A stretch of DNA of 64,000 nucleotides from positions 806,001 through 870,000 of the forward strand of contig CAWKHA010000004.1 in assembly GCA_963849365.1 (NCBI GenBank), given 5' to 3'. The notes under the pieces are model-generated. The model saw nothing but the letters and a program-made list of their open reading frames with translations. It did not search any database and was not told where the DNA came from. The position numbers were made by a program, and so were the translations under genes. Origin of the DNA: CAVQCJ01 sp963849365. GTDB taxonomy: Bacteria; Actinomycetota; Actinomycetes; Prado026. Positions 35,682 through 46,749 of the stretch are shown in pieces. Position 1 is the stretch's first letter; each line of letters opens with the position of its first letter.

Positions 35682-37673
35682 GTGTCCTACGACGCCGCGT
35701 CGATCACCGTCCTCGAAGGTCTCGACGCAGTCCGTAAGCGTCCGGGCATGTACATCGGCTCGACCGGTGAGCGCGGCCTGCACCACCTGGTGTACGAGGT
35801 GGTCGACAACTCGGTCGACGAGGCGCTGGCCGGCTTCTGCGACACGATCGCCGTCACCCTGCTGACCGACGGCGCCGTCCGGGTCGTCGACAACGGCCGC
35901 GGGATCCCGGTCGACCTCATGGTCGACGAGGGCCGGCCGGCGGTCGAGGTGGTGATGACCGTCCTGCACGCGGGCGGCAAGTTCGGAGGCGGCGGGTACT
36001 CGGTGTCCGGCGGCCTGCACGGGGTGGGCATCTCCGTCGTCAACGCCTTGTCCCGCCGGCTCGAGGTCGAGGTGTGCCGCGACGGTGCGGTCTGGCGCCA
36101 GGCCTACGAGCGCGGCGTCCCCACCGGCGACCTGGTCAAGGGCGCGCCGACCGACGAGACCGGCACCACGATCACGTTCTGGGCCGACCCCGAGATCTTC
36201 GAGACCACCGACTACGACTTCGAGACCCTGTCCCGGCGGTTCCAGGAGATGGCGTTCCTGAACAAGGGGCTGAGCCTCACGCTGCGCGACGAGCGCCCCG
36301 AGCACCCGGCCACCGAGGACGAACCTCCGTCGCACGACGTGGTCGAGGACGGCAGCGCGCCGCGCGGACCGCGCGCGGTGGTCTACCGGTACGAGGGCGG
36401 GATCGTCGACTTCGTGCGCCACCTCAACGCCAAGAAGGGCGAGTCGCACAAGTCGATCATCGACTTCGAGGCCGAGGACGTCGACGTACGCATCTCGGTC
36501 GAGGTCGCGATGCAGTGGAACGCCGGGTTCTCCGAGTCCGTCTACACGTTCGCGAACACCATCAACACGCACGAGGGCGGCACCCACGAAGAGGGTTTCC
36601 GCGCCGCGCTGACCACGACCGTGAACAAGTTCGCGCGGGAGTGGGGTGTGCTGAGGGAGAAGGACGCCAACCTCTCCGGGGAGGACTGCCGCGAAGGGCT
36701 CACCGCCATCGTCTCGGTCAAGCTCGGCGAGCCGCAGTTCGAGGGACAGACGAAGACGAAGCTCGGGAACACCGAGGCGAAGACGTTCGTGCAGAAGGTC
36801 ACCAACGACCAGCTGGGCGCGTGGTTCGAGCAGAATCCCGGCGAGGGCAAGGAGATCGCCCGCAAGGCGGTGGCGGCAGCGAGTGCGCGGATCGCCGCCC
36901 GCAAGGCCAGGGACCTGGCCCGCGGCCGCAAGGGTCTGCTCGAGTCGGGCGGCCTGCCGGGCAAGCTCTACGACTGCCAGTCCACCGAGCCGGAGCGCTG
37001 CGAGCTGTACATCGTGGAGGGCGACTCCGCCGGCGGCTCGGCCAAGGGCGGGCGCGACTCGAAGTTCCAGGCGATCCTGCCGATCCGCGGGAAGATCATC
37101 AACGTCGAGAAGGCGCGGATCGACCGCGTGCTGCAGAACAACGAGGTCCAGGCCCTCATCACGGCGCTGGGCACCGGGATCCACGAGGACTTCGACGTTG
37201 CGAAGGCGCGCTATCACAAGATCATCCTGATGGCGGACGCCGACGTCGACGGCCAGCACATCCGCACGCTGCTGCTCACACTGCTGTTCCGGTTCATGCG
37301 GCCGCTCATCGAGGTCGGCTACGTGTACCTCGCGCAGCCGCCGCTGTACAAGATCATGTGGTCGGGCAAGGAGCCGGTGCAGTACGCGTACTCCGACCGC
37401 GAGCGGGACGGCTTCCTGCGGCTGGGCGCGCAGACCGGCAAGCGGCTGCCCAAGGAAGGCGGCATCCAGCGCTTCAAGGGCCTCGGCGAGATGCCCGCGA
37501 AGGAGCTGTGGGAGACCACCATGGACCCCGCTGCCAGGGTGCTGCTCCAGGTGACGCTCGACGACGCGGCGGCAGCCGACGACCTGTTCTCGGTGCTGAT
37601 GGGCGAGGACGTCGAGCAGCGCCGTTCGTTCATCCAGCGCAACGCCAAGGACGTCCGGTTCTTGGACATCTAG
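35682..37673 (+). CDS. gyrB: DNA gyrase subunit B
   Basis: 663 residues from GTG 35682. GHKL ATPase with VRKRPGMYIGST and HHLVYEVVDNSVDEALAG (ATP-binding Glu and Asn), VSGGLHGVGISVVNA, then the TOPRIM domain with EGDSAGGSAKGGRD and MADADVDGQHI. Pairs with GyrA to introduce negative supercoils. A Pro/Glu-rich insert at about 205-230 is typical of actinobacterial GyrB. A 160-base leader with no gene precedes it; TAGGAT at 35637-35642 may be a -10 element, without a good -35. Confidence 0.97.
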   Translation: MSYDAASITVLEGLDAVRKRPGMYIGSTGERGLHHLVYEVVDNSVDEALAGFCDTIAVTLLTDGAVRVVDNGRGIPVDLMVDEGRPAVEVVMTVLHAGGKFGGGGYSVSGGLHGVGISVVNALSRRLEVEVCRDGAVWRQAYERGVPTGDLVKGAPTDETGTTITFWADPEIFETTDYDFETLSRRFQEMAFLNKGLSLTLRDERPEHPATEDEPPSHDVVEDGSAPRGPRAVVYRYEGGIVDFVRHLNAKKGESHKSIIDFEAEDVDVRISVEVAMQWNAGFSESVYTFANTINTHEGGTHEEGFRAALTTTVNKFAREWGVLREKDANLSGEDCREGLTAIVSVKLGEPQFEGQTKTKLGNTEAKTFVQKVTNDQLGAWFEQNPGEGKEIARKAVAAASARIAARKARDLARGRKGLLESGGLPGKLYDCQSTEPERCELYIVEGDSAGGSAKGGRDSKFQAILPIRGKIINVEKARIDRVLQNNEVQALITALGTGIHEDFDVAKARYHKIILMADADVDGQHIRTLLLTLLFRFMRPLIEVGYVYLAQPPLYKIMWSGKEPVQYAYSDRERDGFLRLGAQTGKRLPKEGGIQRFKGLGEMPAKELWETTMDPAARVLLQVTLDDAAAADDLFSVLMGEDVEQRRSFIQRNAKDVRFLDI

Positions 37674-37739
37674 CCGTACGGCTGCCCGACGAACCCCTGA
37701 GGGCAGGCCGGTGAGCCGTACGACGGAAGGACACCACGC

Positions 37740-40285
<2,546 letters not shown>

Positions 40286-40289
<4 letters not shown>

Positions 40290-40804
40290 CGACCGAGCAG
40301 ACGGTCTCCGGCTCCGGCACCGGCCCGCTGGCCCGAACCGTGGCGCCGCCCGAGGTCCCGGCCGACGCGGTCATGGCCGGGGCCGGTGACCAGGCCACGG
40401 GCACCGTGGTGACGCCGGTCCCTCCCGGCCGGCAGGTGGTCACCGTACGGCGCGCGCGGGTGGCGGTGACGCGGGTCGACCCGTGGTCGGTGATGAAGCT
40501 GTCGTTCGTCCTGTCGCTGGCCCTCGTCGTCATCTTCATGGTGGCCGCAGCGCTGCTGTGGTGGGTGCTGAACGGATCGGGCGTCTTCGACCAGCTGAAC
40601 ACCACGCTGCAGTCAGTGACCGGCACGACGAACCTGCGGCTGCAGGACATCGCCTCCCTGGGCCGGGTGATGGGGATCGGCGGTCTGATCGGGCTCATCG
40701 ACGTCGTCCTGCTCACGGCGCTCGCCACGCTGGCCGCGTTCCTGTTCAACCTGACGACCGGCCTGGTGGGCGGCGTGGACGTGGTCCTGACCGAGTCCGA
40801 CTGA
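40286..40804 (+). CDS. DUF3566 membrane protein
   Basis: 172 residues. Disordered N-terminus, then VRRARVAVTRVDPWSVMKLSFVLSLALVVI marking the DUF3566 core, with two membrane helices (about 70-93 and 131-153). This protein follows gyrA throughout actinobacteria, including mycobacteria, where it is essential or important but not understood. GTG 40286 is coupled to the gyrA stop. The tRNA-Ile gene follows 62 bases later. Confidence 0.9.
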
Positions 40805-40866
40805 TCGTTTGGGGGGCGCTGCAGCCCTCCGGTAACCTGACCCGGCGCCGCTGACCGTGGCGCGAA

Positions 40867-40943
40867 GGGCCTGTAGCTCAGACGGTTAGAGCGCTTCCCT
40901 GATAAGGAAGAGGTCAGAGGTTCAAGTCCTCTCAGGCCCACCA
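40867..40943 (+). tRNA. trnI: tRNA-Ile (anticodon GAT)
   Basis: The acceptor arms GGGCCTG and CAGGCCC pair, with an encoded CCA at 40941-40943. The anticodon stem CTTCC/GGAAG flanks CTGATAA, giving GAT. T arm AGAGGTTCAAGTCCTCT is regular. Conserved position after gyrA in actinobacteria. Confidence 0.97.
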
Positions 40944-41072
40944 GCCGGTCGAGCCGTCCCCTTCGTCCGGGCCACCGGGAAGACCGGCGCGAAGCCGCGG
41001 CTATGCTCGCAGGGACGGGCGCCACACGTTCGGAGCCTGTGGACCAACAGGTGCACCATCCAGGAGGTCGAC

Positions 41073-41201
41073 GTGAAGAAGCTCGTGTTGCTCGCGGTCG
41101 CTGCCGCGGCTGGGTTCCTGGTCTGGAAGAAGTTCCAGGACGACCAGGCCGAGCAGGACCTCTGGACCGAGGCCACGAACGAGTTCTCCGACCTGCGCTA
41201 G
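41073..41201 (+). CDS. DLW-39 family small protein
   Basis: 42 residues, too short for ordinary gene calling. GTG 41073 follows AGGAGG at 41062-41067. It begins with KKLVLLAVAAAAGFLVW, a short hydrophobic helix, and contains FQDDQAEQDLWTEATN, the DLW motif that names this actinobacterial family. Gene position between the gyrA-tRNA cluster and downstream genes is conserved. Membrane-associated; function unknown. Confidence 0.88.
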   Translation: MKKLVLLAVAAAAGFLVWKKFQDDQAEQDLWTEATNEFSDLR

Positions 41202-41248
41202 GCGGTCCGCCGGGGTGCCGCCACTCAGCCGCGCCGCCCCGGTCGGCC

Positions 41249-42712
41249 TCACATCAGCTCGGCCGCCTCCATCTCGCTGACCGCGGTCTTCGGCAGCAGC
41301 AGGCAGAGCACGCCCGACAGGACGCAGGCCCCGATCACGTACGGGATCGCGTGCCGGAACGCGGAGTCGAAACCCTCGGTCGGCAGCCGGCTGAAGAACA
41401 CGCTCCCGACGACAGCCACCCCGATGGCCCCGCCCAGCTGTTGGGCGGTGCTGAAGATGCCCGAGGCGCCACCCGCCGAGCGTCCGGGCACGGCCGCGAG
41501 CACGACGTTGACCAGTGGCACCACGAGCAGCCCCAGCCCGGCACCGCCGAGCAGCATCCCGGGCGCGAGGCCCCAGGTGCTGACCCACCCTCCGCCGGCG
41601 CCCGCGGCGATCGCGATCGCGACCATCCCCAGCGCCATGACGGCCGCACCGGCGATGAGGACGCTCCGGCCGAGGCGGACGGCGAGGCCGCCGGCCATCG
41701 GCGCGGTGATCACGGCCCCGACGCTGAACGCGATCATGGTGACCCCGGCGTGCAGCGGGCCGAACGTGTGCCCCAGCTGCAGCCAGAGGGCCAGCACGAG
41801 GGAGAACCCCTGGAGTCCGACCCCGAACAGCGCCTGGACCCCGATCCCGGCACTGAACGCCGGCACCCGGAAGAGGTCGGGCTCGAGGACGGGCGCGATC
41901 CCGGTGCGCCGGCGCCGGTCCTCGACCAGCCACAGCGTCACGAGCAGCGCCAGACCGGCCGCGACCAACAGGAAGCACCACGCCGGCCAGCCCAGCCGCT
42001 GTCCCTCGAGCAGCGGGTAGACGATGGCCACGAGCGCGGCGGCAAGCACACCGGCGCCCAGCAGGTCGAGCCGGTCGTGCCGGTCGGACCGTGACTCGGG
42101 CACGAACACCAGCGCGAGGACGACGACGGCCAGCGCGATCGGGACGTTGACGAGGAAGACCACGCGCCAGCCCAGCCCGAACAGGTCGGCCTGGGTCAGC
42201 GCGCCACCCAGGATCACCCCGAGCGCCGCCGCGAGCCCGGCCACCGCCCCGTACACCGCGTAGGCGTTGGTGCGCTGCCGGCCGGTGAACATGGTCCGGT
42301 AGCTGGCCAGGACCTGCGGCATCAGCACGGCCGCCGCCGTGCCCTGGACGATGCGGGCCACGACCAGCTGGGTGGGTGTCTGCGCGATCCCGCAGACCAG
42401 GCTCGCCGAGCCGAAGCCGACGACCCCGACGAGGAAGACCCGGCGCCGGCCGACCAGGTCGCCCAGCCGTCCGGCGGCGATCAGGGTCGCGGCGAAGGCC
42501 AGCATGTAGCCCGACACCACCCATTCGATCGACGTGGGCCCGGCCTGCAGGCCGCGCTGGATGGACGGCAGTGCGACGTTCACGATCGTGGCGTCCAGCA
42601 GGTCCATCAGCGCGGCCACCATGAGGACGGCGGCACCCACCTTGGTGCGCGTGCTGACGGGGGCCTGCTCTGGCGCGGCGAGCGCCTCCCGTCCGGCGTT
42701 CAGTTCAGTCAT
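41249..42712 (-). CDS. MFS drug:proton antiporter, DHA2 (EmrB/QacA) family
   Basis: 487 residues from ATG 42712. About fourteen membrane segments; motif A-like GRLGDLVGRRRVFLVG after helix 2 and the D1-type MDLLDATIVNVALPSIQ in helix 1 identify a DHA2 exporter. Divergently oriented from a MarR gene across 104 bases carrying paired palindromes, so it is probably repressed by that regulator and induced by a toxic compound. Confidence 0.92.
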   Translation of the reverse strand: MTELNAGREALAAPEQAPVSTRTKVGAAVLMVAALMDLLDATIVNVALPSIQRGLQAGPTSIEWVVSGYMLAFAATLIAAGRLGDLVGRRRVFLVGVVGFGSASLVCGIAQTPTQLVVARIVQGTAAAVLMPQVLASYRTMFTGRQRTNAYAVYGAVAGLAAALGVILGGALTQADLFGLGWRVVFLVNVPIALAVVVLALVFVPESRSDRHDRLDLLGAGVLAAALVAIVYPLLEGQRLGWPAWCFLLVAAGLALLVTLWLVEDRRRRTGIAPVLEPDLFRVPAFSAGIGVQALFGVGLQGFSLVLALWLQLGHTFGPLHAGVTMIAFSVGAVITAPMAGGLAVRLGRSVLIAGAAVMALGMVAIAIAAGAGGGWVSTWGLAPGMLLGGAGLGLLVVPLVNVVLAAVPGRSAGGASGIFSTAQQLGGAIGVAVVGSVFFSRLPTEGFDSAFRHAIPYVIGACVLSGVLCLLLPKTAVSEMEAAELM

Positions 42713-42755
42713 CGTGGCTCCCCGGCCGCCGTAGACTTGGCGGCAGTTAGGGAGA

Positions 42756-42802
42756 GCGAGTATCTCGGCTCCCCTTATCTCTTGGCAATCCGAGATACTC
42801 GC
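42756..42802. promoter_or_regulatory. paired MarR operators between the exporter and MarR genes
   Basis: GCGAGTATCTCGG at 42756-42768 and its exact reverse complement at 42790-42802 form a 13-bp inverted repeat with a 21-base centre. Each arm is itself a palindrome (CGAG-TAT-CTCG), so these look like two binding sites 34 bases apart, one toward each divergent gene. Confidence 0.8.
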
Positions 42803-42816
42803 GGAAGGGAGCGGTC

Positions 42817-43302
42817 GTGGTCAAGCGGGTTGCGCCGGCGCCTCCGGACGCGGCCGCCGCCCGAGCCCGCGAGCAGGTCGCCCTGGGCGTCCGCCGGGTG
42901 ATCGCGCTCTCGGTGCTCTACAACGACCAGGTCGCGGCGAAGGTCGGCATGAGCGCCAGCGAGAGCCAGTCGATGCACCTGCTGCAGCTGCACGGGCCGA
43001 TGACCGCTGGACGGCTCGCGGAGGTCACCGGACTGAGTACAGGCACGATCACCGGCGTGCTCGACCGGCTCGAGCGGCTGGGCTTCGTCCGCCGCGAGCG
43101 CTCGACCGAGGACCGCCGCAAGGTGGTCGTCACCCTTGACGAGGCGAGGATCGGGCAGGCCACCGCGCGGTACTACGCCCAGCACGCCGCCAACCTGGAC
43201 GAGGCGCTGGCGCACTACAGCCTGGACGAGCTGCGCCTGCTGGAGGACTTCCTGGAACGGCTCGCGCCGGCCGGCGCACCTCCGGTCTCGCTGCCCGACT
43301 GA
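42817..43302 (+). CDS. MarR family transcriptional regulator
   Basis: 161 residues from GTG 42817 behind GGAAGGGAG. The winged helix is LHGPMTAGRLAEVTGLSTGTITGVLDRLERLGFVRRERSTEDRRKV-type (residues about 63-110), with the DRR wing motif. It lies 14 bases from the nearest operator and is divergent from the MFS exporter; most likely it represses both. Confidence 0.93.
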   Translation: MVKRVAPAPPDAAAARAREQVALGVRRVIALSVLYNDQVAAKVGMSASESQSMHLLQLHGPMTAGRLAEVTGLSTGTITGVLDRLERLGFVRRERSTEDRRKVVVTLDEARIGQATARYYAQHAANLDEALAHYSLDELRLLEDFLERLAPAGAPPVSLPD

Positions 43303-43346
43303 CGCGGTCGGTCGAGGACCGGCGCCGCTACCCTGGGAGCCGTCCC

Positions 43347-43419
43347 GGGGACGTAGCTCAATTGGCAGAGCACCGCCTTTGCAAGGCGGGGGTTAGGGGT
43401 TCGATTCCCCTCGTCTCCA
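43347..43419 (+). tRNA. trnA: tRNA-Ala (anticodon TGC)
   Basis: Acceptor arms GGGGACG and CGTCTCC pair. The anticodon stem CCGCC/GGCGG flanks TTTGCAA, giving TGC. T arm AGGGGTTCGATTCCCCT is regular. CCA is not encoded; the CCA-adding enzyme gene is in this window. Confidence 0.97.
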
Positions 43420-43548
43420 CACACGTCCGCACACAGCCCAGCGGGGGGCGAGCAGGGCCAGGTCCTAGCGGGAGCGCGTCAGCGCAGCCTCCGTGGGAGG
43501 ATCGACGGCACGGCGGCGCGAGCGCCCCGCCACTGAGGAGGGATCGCC

Positions 43549-44079
43549 GTGGCCGAGCAGCTCTTCGCCACCCTGCACACGAACAAGGGCGACATCCGCA
43601 TCCAGCTCCTGCCCGACCACGCGCCCAAGACCGTGCGCAACTTCGTCGAGCTGGCGGAGGGCGGCAAGGAGTGGCGGCACCCGGAGACCGGTCAGACCAG
43701 CAAGGACCCGCTGTACGACGGCACCACGTTCCACCGGGTGATCTCCGGCTTCATGATCCAGGGCGGCGACCCGCTCGGGACCGGCACCGGCGGCCCGGGC
43801 TACACCTTCGCCGACGAGTTCCACCCCGAGCTGCAGTTCGACCGCCCGTACCTGCTGGCGATGGCCAACGCCGGGCCGGGGACGAACGGCTCCCAGTTCT
43901 TCATCACGGTGGGCGCGACGCCGTGGCTGACCCGCAAGCACTCGATCTTCGGCGAGGTGGCGGACGGCGCGAGCCGCGCTGTGGTGGACGCGATCGCCTC
44001 GACGCCGACCGGCCCCCGGGACGTACCGCTCGAGCCCGTCGTGGTCGACAGCGTCACGATCGAGCGGGCCCAGAGCTGA
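43549..44079 (+). CDS. peptidyl-prolyl cis-trans isomerase, cyclophilin type
   Basis: 176 residues from GTG 43549 behind GAGGAGGGA. FHRVISGFMIQGGDPLGTGTGGPGY and NGSQFFITVGATPWL hold the cyclophilin active-site Arg, Phe, Gln and Trp. No signal peptide, so cytoplasmic (PpiA-like). Conserved near gyrA and the two tRNA genes in actinobacteria. Confidence 0.95.
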   Translation: MAEQLFATLHTNKGDIRIQLLPDHAPKTVRNFVELAEGGKEWRHPETGQTSKDPLYDGTTFHRVISGFMIQGGDPLGTGTGGPGYTFADEFHPELQFDRPYLLAMANAGPGTNGSQFFITVGATPWLTRKHSIFGEVADGASRAVVDAIASTPTGPRDVPLEPVVVDSVTIERAQS

Positions 44080-44125
44080 CGCCGCGCCCCGCCCACCCTG
44101 ACCGCACCGACCAGCGAGAGCCTTC

Positions 44126-45031
44126 GTGACGGAGCCGTACCCGGCCCCCGGGCCGACCGACGGCGTCCCGCCGGTGTGCTACCGGCACGCCGACCGCGAG
44201 ACGCACATCCGCTGCTCCCGGTGCGACAAGCCGATCTGCCCGGACTGCATGGTCAGCGCCGCGGTGGGTTTCCAGTGCCCGGACTGCGTGGCGGAGGGCG
44301 CGAAGACGCAGCGTCCGGTGAAGACCGTCTTCGGCGGCTCGGTCCACCGGCGCCAGGACATCGTCACCACGGTGCTGGTGGCCAGCTGTGTCGTCACCTT
44401 CGCGCTGCAGGTGGCGATCCCCTCGTTCACCAGCATGTTCTGGATGCGCGGGATCAACGTGGCCGCGGGGCAGTGGTACCGGCTGATCACGTCCGGCTTC
44501 CTGCACATCAGCGTGGTGCACATCCTGTTCAACATGTGGGCGCTGTGGGTCGTCGGGCGCCCGCTGGAGGCGCTGCTGGGCCGGACCCGTTTCACCGCGC
44601 TGTACTTCGTCTCGTTGCTGGGCGGGAGCACCGCGTCCTACCTGTTCGGCGACCCGCTGACACCGAGCCTGGGTGCCTCGGGCGCGATCTTCGGGCTGTT
44701 CGGCGGGATGCTCGTGGTGGCGCGGCGGATGCGGTGGAACCTCGGCGGCCTGGTGGCCATCGTCGCCATCAACCTGGCGCTCCCCTTCTTCATGGCGAAC
44801 GTCGACTGGCACGCGCACGTGGGCGGGCTCGTGGCTGGTACGGCCACGACGGCGGCGATGGCGTTCACGCCGCAGTCTTGGCGGGTCTGGGCGTCGGTGG
44901 GCGTGTGCGCTGTGCTGGTCGCGGTCTGCGCGGTCCTGGTGGGGGTCCGGACCCAGCAGATCAGGACGGAGCTCGGCGTTACGCCCAGGACCGAGATCCC
45001 GAGCCAGGACTTCCGCCCCTCGCTGCAGTGA
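44126..45031 (+). CDS. rhomboid family intramembrane serine protease with N-terminal zinc-binding module
   Basis: 301 residues from GTG 44126. Cytoplasmic residues 18-54 carry CYRH, CSRC, CPDC and CPDC, a B-box-like zinc module. Six or seven membrane segments follow. HILFNMW (His132, Asn136), Ser185 in GASGAIFGLFGG and His231 in HAHVGGLVAG form the rhomboid catalytic set. Cleaves membrane helices; the substrate is unknown. The neighbour cyclophilin is 46 bases upstream. Confidence 0.93.
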   Translation: MTEPYPAPGPTDGVPPVCYRHADRETHIRCSRCDKPICPDCMVSAAVGFQCPDCVAEGAKTQRPVKTVFGGSVHRRQDIVTTVLVASCVVTFALQVAIPSFTSMFWMRGINVAAGQWYRLITSGFLHISVVHILFNMWALWVVGRPLEALLGRTRFTALYFVSLLGGSTASYLFGDPLTPSLGASGAIFGLFGGMLVVARRMRWNLGGLVAIVAINLALPFFMANVDWHAHVGGLVAGTATTAAMAFTPQSWRVWASVGVCAVLVAVCAVLVGVRTQQIRTELGVTPRTEIPSQDFRPSLQ

Positions 45032-45113
45032 GCCGGGCCCGCTCGGCCTACCATCGACGTCTGGCTACCGGCCGGTAGGTTCCGCGCCGGCCCTCGAGCA
45101 GGAAGGCCGTCCC

Positions 45114-46283
45114 ATGCGTGACGCTGTCATCGTCGAAGCCGTACGGACGCCGGTGGGCCGGCGCGGCGGCGTGCTGTCCGGGGTCCACCCGGTCGACCTG
45201 TCCGCGCACGTCCTCCGGGCCGTTGCGGAGCGGACGGGGATCGACCCGGCGGCCGTCGACGACGTGATCTGGGGTTGCGTGTCGCAGGTCGGGGAGCAGA
45301 CGTTCAACGTGGGTCGCAGCGCCGTGCTCGCGGCGGGGTGGCCGCAGTCGGTTCCGGGCACGACCGTCGACCGGCAGTGCGGCTCGTCCCAGCAGGCGGT
45401 GGCCTTCGCGGCGGCGGGCCTGGTGAGCGGGCAGTACGACCTGGTGGTCGCCGGCGGCGTCGAGTCGATGTCGCGGGTCACCCTGGGGTCCTCGGCGTCG
45501 GTGTCCGGCCTTCCGTTCGGGGAGCAGGTGCTGGCCCGGTACGCCGACGAGCTGGCGGCGGCGGGCACGCCGGTGTTCAACCAGGGCGTCGGGGCGGAGA
45601 TGATCGCCGAGCGCTGGGGCCTGAGCCGCGAGCAGCTCGACGGCTTCTCGCTGGAGTCGCACGAGCGGGCGGCGGCCGCGACCGACGAGGGCCGGTTCGC
45701 GGCGCAGATCGCCCCGGTGCCGCTGCCGGACGGGACCGTCGTGACGGTCGACGAAGGCATCCGCCGCGGCGGGACGCCGGAGGGCATGGCCGGCCTGAAG
45801 ACGCCGTTCCGCGAGGGCGGTCGCATCACCGCCGGCTCCTCGTCGCAGATCTCCGACGGCGCGGCCGCGCTGCTGATGACGACCTCCGAGACCGCCGCGC
45901 GCCTGGGCCTGCGGCCGCTGGCCCGGGTGCACACCACCGTGGTGGTCGGCGACGACCCGGTGATCATGCTGACCGGGCCGATCCCGGCGACCGCCAAGGC
46001 GGTCGCGCGCTCGGGGCTGAAGCTGTCCGACATCGACGTCTTCGAGGTCAACGAGGCGTTCGCGTCGGTGCCGCTCGCGTGGCTGGCCGAGACCGGGGTC
46101 GACGCCAAGCAGCTGAACGTCAACGGAGGCGCGATCGCGCTGGGCCACCCGCTCGGCGGCTCCGGCGCCCGCTTGATGACGACGCTGGTCCACCAGCTGC
46201 AGGACAGCGGCAGCCGCTACGGCATGCAGACGATGTGCGAGGGCGGCGGCATGGCGAACGCGACGATCATCGAGCGGCTCTGA
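45114..46283 (+). CDS. acetyl-CoA C-acyltransferase (thiolase)
   Basis: 389 residues from ATG 45114 behind GGAAGG. Nucleophilic Cys89 in DRQCGSSQQAVAFA, NEAFASVPLAW, NGGAIALGHPLGGSGAR with the active-site His, and a second Cys in TMCEGGGMANATII. This CEGGGMANATII form belongs to the degradative FadA5/FadA6-like group rather than biosynthetic AtoB. Acts in beta-oxidation or steroid side-chain cleavage in relatives; the substrate is not determined here. Transcription stops at a strong hairpin at 46308-46341. Confidence 0.92.
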   Translation: MRDAVIVEAVRTPVGRRGGVLSGVHPVDLSAHVLRAVAERTGIDPAAVDDVIWGCVSQVGEQTFNVGRSAVLAAGWPQSVPGTTVDRQCGSSQQAVAFAAAGLVSGQYDLVVAGGVESMSRVTLGSSASVSGLPFGEQVLARYADELAAAGTPVFNQGVGAEMIAERWGLSREQLDGFSLESHERAAAATDEGRFAAQIAPVPLPDGTVVTVDEGIRRGGTPEGMAGLKTPFREGGRITAGSSSQISDGAAALLMTTSETAARLGLRPLARVHTTVVVGDDPVIMLTGPIPATAKAVARSGLKLSDIDVFEVNEAFASVPLAWLAETGVDAKQLNVNGGAIALGHPLGGSGARLMTTLVHQLQDSGSRYGMQTMCEGGGMANATIIERL

Positions 46284-46307
46284 ACGGTCAGGGACAGCCG
46301 GCCGCCG

Positions 46308-46341
46308 GTTCTCCACACTGGGGACAACCCGTGTGGAGAAC
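46308..46341. terminator. bidirectional hairpin between thiolase and crgA, with DnaA-box-like arms
   Basis: GTTCTCCACAC at 46308-46318 and its perfect complement at 46331-46341 form an 11-bp stem around 12 bases, between convergent genes. Both arms contain TTCTCCACA and the loop has TGGGGACAA, so it also looks like a cluster of three DnaA boxes. Confidence 0.7.
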
Positions 46342-46370
46342 TACAGCGATGTAGTTAGGCGTACGGGCGG

Positions 46371-46625
46371 TCAGCGCCAGCGGGTGGCGAAGCCGAAACC
46401 CACCGCCAGCAGACCGAACCCCAGGACCAGGTTCCAGTTCCCGAGGGCGTCCATGAACGGGATGTTCTGCCCGTCGATGTAGAAGACGACGATCCACGCC
46501 AGCCCGATGAGCAGGAACGCGCACATCAGGATGGGGATCAGCCGCGAGGGGATCCGGCTGGTGGGTTTGGCGCCGGTCGGCGGCGGGATGTACGCCGCCT
46601 TGCGACGGACCCGCGACTTGGGCAC
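46371..46625 (-). CDS. crgA: cell division protein CrgA
   Basis: 84 residues from GTG 46625 behind GAGAGGTGAGG. Basic N-terminus PKSRVRRKAAYIPPP, then two membrane helices (IPSRLIPILMCAFLLIGLAWI and a second ending FGLLAVGFGFATRW at the C-terminus). CrgA helps assemble the septum with FtsZ, FtsQ and FtsI/PBPs in Streptomyces and mycobacteria. Divergent from the DUF881 gene. Length typical. Confidence 0.94.
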   Translation of the reverse strand: MPKSRVRRKAAYIPPPTGAKPTSRIPSRLIPILMCAFLLIGLAWIVVFYIDGQNIPFMDALGNWNLVLGFGLLAVGFGFATRWR

Positions 46626-46749
46626 TGCCTCACCTCTCCCGCGTGGACGCCCGACCGGCTGCGGCCGGGCCGTCGTTCTGGGCGTTAGCGTAGACGAGCC
46701 GGGGCGGCCCCCCGAGCACCCGAGCGGGCGAGACGGAGGTGGCGCGGCG

